The notes under the pieces are model-generated. The model worked only from the letters and a program-made list of their open reading frames with translations. It ran no database searches and had not been told where the DNA came from. From JACPKO01 sp964406775 (GTDB taxonomy: Bacteria > Patescibacteriota > Microgenomatia > Daviesbacterales > UBA10151), in NCBI GenBank assembly GCA_964406775.1, contig CAYOSW010000039.1:1-10418 (forward strand): a DNA stretch of 10,418 bases, read 5' to 3'. This document shows, piece after piece, positions 5,951-10,418 of the stretch. The number at the start of each line of letters is the position of its first letter. The stretch's first letter is position 1. The position numbers and the translations under genes were made by a program.

Positions 5951-7164
5951 ACAGATCAAATCGCTTCCGCAGTTTTGGAAAGTTCAAAGGAACATCCACT
6001 GCAAAAAGCTTCAGTTCAAGCAGTAGAAGATACAGTAATCCTTTCAGGAAGAGATCACTGAATGCTGATCCGAGCCTTTTTATAAAAAAAGCTACATTTT
6101 CGGAATCCGCTCAGGAAAATTATTCTCCACACAACAGTTTTGAGGATTTCGCTATCTCCAAACCGCTTTTAACCAATATTTTAAGCAAAGGCTACACACA
6201 ACCCACCCCCGTTCAGGATCAGGCTATTGAGCCTATTTTAAACGGACGCGACTTAATCGGACTTGCCAATACCGGAACCGGTAAGACAGGTGCCTTTTTA
6301 ATTCCTTTAATTGAGGAAATTTTCCAGGACAGACAGAAAAAAGCTCTGATTATAGCTCCGACAAGGGAACTCGCAATCCAGATTAACGAAGAATTCCGCA
6401 GTTTCTCACGCGATATGAAATTATATTCAGCACTTATCATCGGCGGAACAAACGATCAGCGACAGATCTATGATTTAAGAAGAAATCCCCACGTAGTTAT
6501 CGCGACCCCGGGAAGACTTAAAGATATGATGGAGAGACGCGCGGTTTATCTTGAAGATTTCTCGATCTTTGTACTCGATGAAGTGGATTTAATGGTTGAT
6601 ATCGGATTTATCCGCGATATTAAGTATTTTGTTTCTTTCCTGCCTCAGGAACGTCAGTCATTATTTTTCTCCGCAACAATCACACCTAACGTCAGGGAAA
6701 TCCTGCAGGCATTCGTTCAGGATCCGGTGACTGTTTCCGTTAAAGTTCAGGACACTTCGGAAAATGTTGATCAGGATGTCATTAAAGTTATCAGCCGTGA
6801 GAAAAAGGTTGATCAACTCCACGATGTTTTAATTCAGGACGGATTCGAGAAGGTTTTAGTATTCGGTTCAACTAAAAGAAGCATTGATGTACTGCACAAG
6901 GAATTATTATTCCGCGGTTTTAAAATCGGTGCGATCCACGGAAATAAAACCCAGGGTCAGAGAAAAAGAGTTCTGCAGAGTTTTAAGGAAAACGAAATTC
7001 AAATACTTTTGGCAACAGATGTAGCTTCAAGAGGTTTGGATATTCCGGACGTTACGCACGTTATAAATTACGAGCTCCCGGAGTCGTACGACGACTACAT
7101 CCATAGAATCGGCAGAACCGGCAGAGCCAATAAAACAGGCAAGGCTCTGACTTTCATTGATTAA
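5944..7164 (+). CDS. DEAD-box ATP-dependent RNA helicase (DEVD variant, minimal C-terminus)
   Basis: 406 residues with all helicase superfamily 2 DEAD-box motifs. Q motif 66-91 (Q91), motif I ANTGTGKT (108-115), Ia PTRELA (139-144), GG (167-168), Ib TPGR (188-191), II DEVD (212-215), III SAT (243-245), IV VLVFGST (304-310), V ATDVASRGLD (357-366), VI HRIGRTGR (387-394). It unwinds short RNA duplexes using ATP in the cytoplasm, and the family is typical of ribosome assembly and cold growth. Motif II has Val for Ala; the catalytic Asp and Glu remain, so activity is expected. The first 60 residues are a Ser/Arg/Lys-rich tail likely to bind RNA. The protein stops 12 residues after motif VI, so it has no C-terminal RNA-binding extension; an RRM gene follows at 32 bases. 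I assign no specific subfamily. Confidence 0.92.
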   Translation: MLNRSNRFRSFGKFKGTSTAKSFSSSSRRYSNPFRKRSLNADPSLFIKKATFSESAQENYSPHNSFEDFAISKPLLTNILSKGYTQPTPVQDQAIEPILNGRDLIGLANTGTGKTGAFLIPLIEEIFQDRQKKALIIAPTRELAIQINEEFRSFSRDMKLYSALIIGGTNDQRQIYDLRRNPHVVIATPGRLKDMMERRAVYLEDFSIFVLDEVDLMVDIGFIRDIKYFVSFLPQERQSLFFSATITPNVREILQAFVQDPVTVSVKVQDTSENVDQDVIKVISREKKVDQLHDVLIQDGFEKVLVFGSTKRSIDVLHKELLFRGFKIGAIHGNKTQGQRKRVLQSFKENEIQILLATDVASRGLDIPDVTHVINYELPESYDDYIHRIGRTGRANKTGKALTFID

Positions 7165-7196
7165 TTAAGTTTTTAAACGGACGGAGGTGAATATTA

Positions 7197-7508
7197 ATGA
7201 CAAAATTATTTGTAGGCGGATTACCGTTTTCGGTGACTAGCCAACAACTTGAAGAACTTTTCGCAACATACGGTCAAATCCAATCAGCCCAGGTTATTTC
7301 CGACAGGTATACTAACCAAAGCCGTGGATTCGGATTCGTAGAAATGGCAGATGAAAACGCTGCTCAGGAAGCTGTTAAAGCTCTTGACGGAAGCGATCTT
7401 GAAGGTAGAAAAATAAACGTTTCAGTTGCCCGTCCTAAGGAGGAAAGGTCAACCGGAGGGTTTGGTGGTGGAAGAGATAACCGCAATAAAGGCGGAATAA
7501 GATACTAA
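7197..7508 (+). CDS. RRM-domain RNA-binding protein (cyanobacterial Rbp-like)
   Basis: 103 residues: one RNA recognition motif (about 3-79) and a short Gly/Arg/Asn-rich tail (81-103, 'GGFGGGRDNRNKGG'). RNP2 is LFVGGL (4-9) and RNP1 is RGFGFVEM (43-50), with the RNA-stacking Phe residues at 5, 45 and 47 in place. Single-RRM proteins with Gly-rich tails are known in cyanobacteria and other bacteria, are often cold-induced and bind single-stranded RNA or act as chaperones. The start is certain: GGAGGTGA at 7183-7190, an almost ideal Shine-Dalgarno sequence, lies six bases before the ATG. The strong site suggests high output compared with the helicase. The gene follows the helicase on the same strand by 32 bases and precedes a terminator, so the two form an operon and probably a functional pair. 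Confidence 0.92.
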   Translation: MTKLFVGGLPFSVTSQQLEELFATYGQIQSAQVISDRYTNQSRGFGFVEMADENAAQEAVKALDGSDLEGRKINVSVARPKEERSTGGFGGGRDNRNKGGIRY

Positions 7509-7534
7509 ACTTGACTTAAAAATTAGTTAAAAAA

Positions 7535-7558
7535 GGGAGCTATAATAAGCTCCTTTTT
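7535..7558. terminator. bidirectional Rho-independent terminator between convergent genes
   Basis: GGAGCT (7536-7541) pairs with AGCTCC (7548-7553) around a six-base loop and is followed by TTTTT on the plus strand. A run of A precedes it, giving a T-run on the minus strand. It ends the helicase-RRM operon and can also end the 7595-7951 gene coming from the other side. Confidence 0.8.
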
Positions 7559-7594
7559 AGTACGTAAAATTATTTATTTGAATTTAAAAAAAAT

Positions 7595-7951
7595 TTATCG
7601 CCTTGCGGGATATTCTGCTTCGAGTCTTTGTCTGGTAATTCTTGAGTGGCTTTCTCTGGCGTCGATTCTACTTACTGCTGTAGCCCATCCTGCCAAATGA
7701 GTTCCGAATCTTTCGGCAAATGCGCGGAGTGTTTCGGCTAATGGCTGTTCTTTATATGTCGGAGGGTATTCTGCTTCCAATCTTTGTCTTGAGAGTCTTG
7801 AATGATTTTCTCTGGCATCAATTCTACCTACTGCTGCAACCCATCCTGCTAAATGAGTCCCGAATCTTTCGGCAAATGCGCGCAGTGTTGCGCCTACTGC
7901 CGGCTCTTTACGTGCTTGTGTATCTGCGCCTGTGCCTGGTCTACGTTCCAT
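7595..7951 (-). CDS. unnamed protein made of two copies of a 52-residue repeat
   Basis: 118 residues. Two near-identical units, residues 21-63 and 73-115, share 36 of 43 residues. Each begins 'TLRAFAERFGTHLAGW' and ends 'RQRLEAEYP'; the spacing is 52 residues. The first 12 residues and the linkers KEPAVG and KEQPLA differ. Each unit looks like two helices rich in Arg, Ala and Glu with conserved aromatic residues (F, H, W, Y), so a two-domain helical protein is likely. The high Arg content would allow nucleic-acid binding, but I see no known motif. The start is supported by TTGAAA-17-TAGTAT ending six bases before the ATG. Downstream it shares the terminator with the RRM gene. Family not recognised. 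Confidence 0.65.
   Translation of the reverse strand: MERRPGTGADTQARKEPAVGATLRAFAERFGTHLAGWVAAVGRIDARENHSRLSRQRLEAEYPPTYKEQPLAETLRAFAERFGTHLAGWATAVSRIDARESHSRITRQRLEAEYPARR
7607..7735 (-). repeat. second copy of the 52-residue coding repeat
   Basis: Codes for residues 73-115 of the repeat protein. It matches 7763-7891 at a period of 156 bases. Many differences are silent or conservative (Val/Ala, Leu/Ile, Ser/Thr), so the duplication is under protein-level selection and is not very recent. Confidence 0.8.
7763..7891 (-). repeat. first copy of the 52-residue coding repeat
   Basis: Codes for residues 21-63 of the repeat protein. The best conserved DNA block shared with the other copy is the part coding for AFAERFG, where about 20 bases are identical. 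Confidence 0.8.
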
Positions 7952-7957
7952 ACGCGG

Positions 7958-7986
7958 ATACTATCACTCGTAATCTCAAATTTCAA
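7958..7986 (-). promoter_or_regulatory. promoter of the repeat-protein gene (leaderless type)
   Basis: On the minus strand TTGAAA (7986-7981, 5 of 6), a 17-base spacer ending in TGA (extended -10 form), and TAGTAT (7963-7958). The ATG at 7951 follows after six bases. Confidence 0.65.
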
Positions 7987-8045
7987 GGTATTTTTATGGG
8001 GCTAAATTGCAGGGGATTTAAGGTGGTTACGGATAAGTAGCAGAA

Positions 8046-8267
8046 TTATTTATCCGCTTTAATATTCTCAAGGATTTTCGTAATCTCATTAATTCTGGCG
8101 TATCCCATCTCGATATCCTCAATAGCCATTTTATAAGCAGCGTTTTCCGATAAATCTCCCATTTGGGCGGCTTCGCCTTTTCGGGTCATAGCCTCAGCCA
8201 GGGCTTTTTCAGCCTCAGCAAGTTTCTTAGTCCACATTTCCAGCTTCGCTTTTTGTAAATCGTTCAT
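8046..8267 (-). CDS. stand-alone GreA/GreB N-terminal coiled-coil protein, acidic tip intact
   Basis: 73 residues from the ATG at 8267. 'MGDLSENAAYKMAIEDIE' (36-53) matches the tip of the GreA N-terminal coiled coil, whose family form is GDLxENAEY. D38 and E41 align with E. coli GreA D41 and E44, the residues that reach the RNA polymerase active site and trigger cleavage of backtracked RNA. The flanking Lys/Glu/Ala-rich stretches form the two helices. Full GreA is about 158 residues; the C-terminal FKBP-like domain that docks on polymerase is absent and no frame for it follows. It could act as a mini cleavage factor or a modulator. The start is set by the next paralogue: both begin MNDLQKAKLEMW and nothing upstream aligns. 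The frame is open to a TTG at 8315, but that is a TTGACT box; an ATG at 8282 is another possible start. Confidence 0.8.
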   Translation of the reverse strand: MNDLQKAKLEMWTKKLAEAEKALAEAMTRKGEAAQMGDLSENAAYKMAIEDIEMGYARINEITKILENIKADK

Positions 8268-8286
8268 ATTTAAACTTTGCATCCCT

Positions 8287-8315
8287 AGGTTATGTTTTTG
8301 CGCTGTAAAAGTCAA
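8287..8315 (-). promoter_or_regulatory. possible promoter of the intact mini-Gre gene
   Basis: TTGACT (8315-8310), 17 bases, TAACCT (8292-8287, 3 of 6). The -35 is good, the -10 weak. A perfect TATAAT lies further up at 8355-8350 on the same strand but without a clear -35, so the transcript may also start there or continue from the paralogue upstream. Confidence 0.35.
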
Positions 8316-8367
8316 ACAGTAAAAGAAACGGAAAGAGCGGGAGGAGTAAATTATAAGTTATATCAAC

Positions 8368-8622
8368 TCAGAAAGAATGACCGGAGTTCGTAGAGTTGCT
8401 TGTTCCGTTTACAGTTTCTAAGCTGCTGATAATCCGGTTAATATCTTCTATCCTCGCGTGAGCAATCTCAATTTCCTCAATCGACACTTTGTAGGCATTT
8501 TCAGATAAATAACCTACTTTCATAGATTCACTCTTCTTCTTTAAAGCTTCGCTTAAAAAAGCGTTAGCTTCACCAAGCTTTTTTTTCCACATTTCCAGTT
8601 TAGCTTTTTGTAAATCGTTCAT
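8368..8622 (-). CDS. stand-alone GreA-type coiled-coil paralogue with altered tip (Asp to Tyr)
   Basis: 84 residues. It shares MNDLQKAKLEMW, the spacing and the 'LSENA' tip with its neighbour, so the two arose by duplication. The tip here reads VGYLSENAYK (36-45): the Asp needed for Mg2+ handling in RNA cleavage is Tyr38, Glu41 is kept, and one Ala after ENA is missing. By GreA knowledge this should remove or greatly reduce cleavage. It ends in a 17-residue tail rich in Asn, Ser, Thr and Gly that the other copy lacks. An inactive paralogue that competes for the polymerase channel is known in Thermus (Gfh1); the same role here is inference. AGGAGG at 8639-8634, 11 bases before the ATG, gives it a ribosome-binding site. 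No terminator separates it from the second copy. Confidence 0.75.
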   Translation of the reverse strand: MNDLQKAKLEMWKKKLGEANAFLSEALKKKSESMKVGYLSENAYKVSIEEIEIAHARIEDINRIISSLETVNGTSNSTNSGHSF

Positions 8623-8660
8623 ATTAGATACAACCTCCTGTTAAAGGTTCTAACGTCCAT

Positions 8661-8689
8661 AGCTTAAAGGGTCTTAATTTAAAAGTCAA
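8661..8689 (-). promoter_or_regulatory. promoter of the mini-Gre pair
   Basis: On the minus strand TTGACT (8689-8684), 17 bases, TAAGCT (8666-8661, weak). A start near 8654 leaves a leader of about 32 bases with AGGAGG. Its -35 faces the TTGACT of the divergent 8741 gene across 15 AT-rich bases. Confidence 0.4.
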
Positions 8690-8704
8690 AAAAATTTTTA
8701 AAGA

Positions 8705-8734
8705 TTGACTTCTTGTAACATAGAGTACTACTCT
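8705..8734 (+). promoter_or_regulatory. promoter of the 8741 gene (leaderless type)
   Basis: TTGACT (8705-8710, 5 of 6), 18 bases, TACTCT (8729-8734, weak), then six bases to the ATG at 8741. The TTG of the -35 box is in frame with the gene and could be misread as a start codon. Confidence 0.5.
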
Positions 8735-8740
8735 GATTTT

Positions 8741-9133
8741 ATGTCTGTATCTGAGGCTGAAGTTAGCGAATCTCTGGGTGCGGAGTCCGCTTCTGTTAAA
8801 ACAAAGGAGAATCCTGTAAAAAAATTGTTAAGCTTCTTCCGCCGCTCCGCACCTGTTCAGCAGCAGGTTGCGGCTCCTGAAGCAGTGAGACAAGAACCTC
8901 TTAAGGTATCAAACCAGCCGCCACCGAAAAACGCACCAAAAGACTGGGAACATAAAAGAATAGTTGTGTCCGAAGCGCTTGATGAAGTTGCAGCCCAATA
9001 TACCGCGCAACTGGAAATGGATAAAATAATTAGGGAAAAGCAGGCAGCTGCTCAAAAAGCCAAGGCGGAGCGCCTGCAGGCCACTCCTGGAGTTCCCTAT
9101 CTCCGCAAAAAAACAGCAAAATCGATATACTAA
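8741..9133 (+). CDS. hypothetical small charged protein
   Basis: 130 residues from the ATG at 8741; the frame extends to a TTG at 8705, but that is the -35 box. The acidic, Ser-rich start is followed by 'NPVKKLLSFFRRS' (about 24-36), a short amphipathic basic helix that might touch a membrane or nucleic acid. Then comes a Pro/Gln/Ala linker and a helical Ala/Glu/Lys-rich part ('RIVVSEALDEVAAQYTAQLE' and 'IIREKQAAAQKAKAERLQ') ending in a basic tail. No membrane helix and no known domain. It is divergent from the mini-Gre pair, with a shared 118-base intergenic region, so joint control is possible. The 216 bases after it, to 9349, hold no gene or terminator that I can support. Confidence 0.55.
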   Translation: MSVSEAEVSESLGAESASVKTKENPVKKLLSFFRRSAPVQQQVAAPEAVRQEPLKVSNQPPPKNAPKDWEHKRIVVSEALDEVAAQYTAQLEMDKIIREKQAAAQKAKAERLQATPGVPYLRKKTAKSIY

Positions 9134-9349
9134 AATACTTCGATAGATATTTGACCAGTGCATATATTAGTATAGTAAGAAGCAAAATTTTTACATCTGA
9201 GCGGATGATGCAGATTATTTTGAATCCGTACTTAACTGCATAATAATAGAATTTAGAAAGTTAAAAGAGACCTATGAGGCTTTTGAAAATTATAAAGAAA
9301 TTAAATCTAGTTATTGATGAAGGTATATCATTATGCAATAGTTTAATTA

Positions 9350-9991
9350 ATGCTCAATCAAAAAGGTTTTTCTTACCTACTAATTATCTTTAGTTTATCG
9401 ATATTATCCTTGCTTATCGGTAGCGCGTATTATTTAGGCACACAACAAACAAAATTACAAACCAGCCCTGAAAATTATGTGATGAACTCAATTCAGTCAA
9501 CGTCAAAACCTATTGAAACTTATTCGAACAGTCTTACCCTCAAAGAAATAAATTATCTGTCTAGGTTCTCGACTAATAATTCCGGAGATGATCGTACTGT
9601 TTTTATCACAATGAATGACAAATCTCAGGATCTCAAGATAGCCGATTTGGAATTAACTCCTAACAGTGTAAGGACCTTATATTCAATACCGATTCCCGGT
9701 GCGATGGGTTTTACTACTCCTATCTATTCTGCTGGTACCTATCTTGTTGCAAATATTAATGGAGCTGATATTGGAGACATTATGATATTTGATGTCAGTG
9801 GCAAGCAAATAACGTCAAGTGTTTATGGAACTAATGCAGAACTAGACAAGTGGATTATTCATTACAATGGAGAGTATTTAGGAAATGATGTAATCAGCAT
9901 TAACTTATTTAAAATAGATAATTCTCAAGCCACCGCAAAGATTGATCTAAAAACGGGTAAAGTTATTCCCAATTCTTTAGTAGCTAAATAG
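9350..9991 (+). CDS. anchored extracellular protein with pilin-like N-terminus
   Basis: 213 residues. The N-terminus 'MLNQKGFSYLLIIFSLSIL' is a short Lys-containing start, Gly-Phe, then one hydrophobic helix to about residue 28. It resembles a class III (prepilin) leader, but the +5 Glu is absent, so pilin processing is uncertain. The rest is a soluble Ser/Thr/Asn-rich domain with alternating hydrophobic strands. 'GDIMIFDVSGKQI' and 'INLFKIDNSQATAKIDLKTG' look like beta strands with turns of a beta-propeller or similar fold; too short for a full propeller. The beginning matches the style of the 1532-2404 protein, so both may be exported the same way. No good promoter or Shine-Dalgarno sequence is seen before the ATG. 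Codons are AT-rich. Function unknown. Confidence 0.6.
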   Translation: MLNQKGFSYLLIIFSLSILSLLIGSAYYLGTQQTKLQTSPENYVMNSIQSTSKPIETYSNSLTLKEINYLSRFSTNNSGDDRTVFITMNDKSQDLKIADLELTPNSVRTLYSIPIPGAMGFTTPIYSAGTYLVANINGADIGDIMIFDVSGKQITSSVYGTNAELDKWIIHYNGEYLGNDVISINLFKIDNSQATAKIDLKTGKVIPNSLVAK

Positions 9992-10061
9992 CAGTAACTT
10001 GATTTTTTTGGTGTATAAATAATTAAATCAATCAATAATCTTGTTAAATATACGTTTTTGT

Positions 10062-10078
10062 TTCGAGTCCCGTCCACC
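10062..10078 (+). other. tRNA 3'-end-like fragment (possible old attachment site)
   Basis: TTCGAGTCCCGTCCACC has the form of a T-loop plus the 3' strand of a T-stem and acceptor stem, and a T-run follows. The bases before it do not pair with it and no tRNA body is upstream, so it is not a working tRNA. It may be chance. Confidence 0.2.
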
Positions 10079-10320
10079 TTTTTGTATTATAGAAATTAAT
10101 TAGATTATAGAAGAATCATTATCCTAACTCTTTTTAAGTCTAATATTGATTAGAATCAATAATGATCCGTCAGGAGCGGGTGAGGGGGAGAAGCAACCTT
10201 TTTCTTTCAGAAAAAGCCGAACCTGCTTCATATTGGAAATTCCAAGCTTGACACTTTTATCAACTGATTGTAACCCCGACTCTTGTCGGTTAAACCGCAA
10301 GTCCGATCCCAAACTTACCT

Positions 10321-10361
10321 AGATACAAAAAGACCTCCCTTGCGGAGGTCTTTTTGTATCT
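10321..10361. terminator. strong bidirectional Rho-independent terminator
   Basis: A perfect 18-base inverted repeat (10321-10338 with 10344-10361) with a five-base loop. The core is GACCTCC/GGAGGTC with an A-run on the left and TTTTTGTATCT on the right, so it can stop transcription from either side. It probably ends a gene that begins beyond the window, or separates transcription units here. Confidence 0.85.
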
Positions 10362-10418
10362 GAGCGCTCAATGATGTTTTATTTGAACCGCTTTTAGCTC
10401 ATTTTAATGATCTGATGG

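Larger units (their letters stand above)
9992..10418. other. 427-base stretch with no supported gene
   Basis: It holds a short tRNA-3'-end-like fragment (10062-10078), a small hairpin CCGAC/GTCGG around 10276-10290, a strong terminator (10321-10361) and the palindrome TGAGCGCTCA (10361-10370). A 62-codon frame on the minus strand (10312-10124, TTG start) has no ribosome-binding site, and I do not accept it as a gene. Confidence 0.5.

Noticed and set aside
7511..7546. TTGACT and a perfect TATAAT on the plus strand as a promoter
   Set aside because: The spacer is 24 bases, and the TATAAT is the loop of the terminator hairpin; no plus-strand gene follows.
7720..8040. 106-codon plus-strand frame
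   Set aside because: It is the shadow of the repeat-protein gene; the minus frame shows the protein-level repeat and has a well-placed promoter.
8029..8057. CGGATAA/TTATCCG inverted repeat at the end of the intact mini-Gre gene as a terminator
   Set aside because: The seven-base stem is AT-rich, has a 13-base loop and no T-run follows on the minus strand.
8619..8660. 13-codon minus-strand frame whose TGA overlaps the ATG of the altered mini-Gre gene
   Set aside because: Its ATG lies directly next to the proposed -10 box, upstream of the likely transcript start, so it would not be on the mRNA.
9274..9393. 39-codon plus-strand frame running into the start of the last gene
   Set aside because: Its final third is the out-of-frame reading of the anchor of the 9350 gene, and no ribosome-binding site precedes it.
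10124..10312. 62-codon frame on the minus strand with a TTG start
   Set aside because: No ribosome-binding site, no promoter at the start, no recognisable motif; a vague likeness of 'VKLGISNMKQVRLFL' to homing endonuclease segments is too weak to claim.

Overview
The window looks like a piece of chromosome from a Candidate Phyla Radiation (Patescibacteria) bacterium, probably Microgenomates-like. This is inferred from several signs. The genes are short and mostly unnamed, many with a single membrane anchor. Two proteins start with the anchor style 'QKG(F/I)' plus a hydrophobic run that I associate with such genomes. There is a secreted coiled-coil protein paired with a one-helix membrane protein. 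Most transcripts appear to be leaderless. TAA, TGA and TAG all serve as stops, so the standard bacterial code fits. No gene here fixes the taxon.

Layout. 1-594 (+) is the 3' part of a YibE/F-like membrane protein. 652-2404 (-) holds a squalene/phytoene synthase-family protein and a Cys-rich anchored protein. 2488-3580 (+) is a two-gene operon for a secreted coiled-coil protein and a one-helix membrane protein. 3640-3886 holds what looks like a decayed gene. 3930-4424 (+) is a four-helix membrane protein whose stop interlocks with that of the convergent membrane protein at 4421-5221 (-). 5395-5724 (+) is a zinc-ribbon/HTH-like small protein. 5726-7553 (+) is an RNA-handling operon: long structured leader, DEAD-box helicase, RRM protein, terminator. 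7595-7951 (-) encodes two copies of a 52-residue repeat. 8046-8622 (-) encodes two stand-alone GreA N-terminal coiled-coil paralogues. 8741-9133 (+) is a charged small protein and 9350-9991 (+) an anchored extracellular protein. The last 427 bases hold a strong bidirectional terminator and little else.

Two themes stand out. First, at seven starts a -10-like hexamer sits 6-7 bases before the start codon, usually with a good -35 box 17-18 bases further up. This implies mRNAs that begin at the start codon. Three open frames extend upstream to a TTG that is really the first three bases of a TTGACA/TTGACT -35 box. The helicase operon is the exception, with a leader of about 180 bases and a stem-loop over the ribosome-binding region.

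Second, the right half is enriched in RNA and transcription factors. There is a helicase core without a C-terminal RNA-binding tail, followed by a separate RRM protein, then a pair of mini-Gre proteins. One mini-Gre keeps the acidic tip residues used for RNA cleavage by RNA polymerase; the other has Tyr in place of the key Asp. These two themes are the best candidates for new biology. The base composition looks more AT-rich at both ends (the YibE/F-like gene and the last gene) than in the middle.
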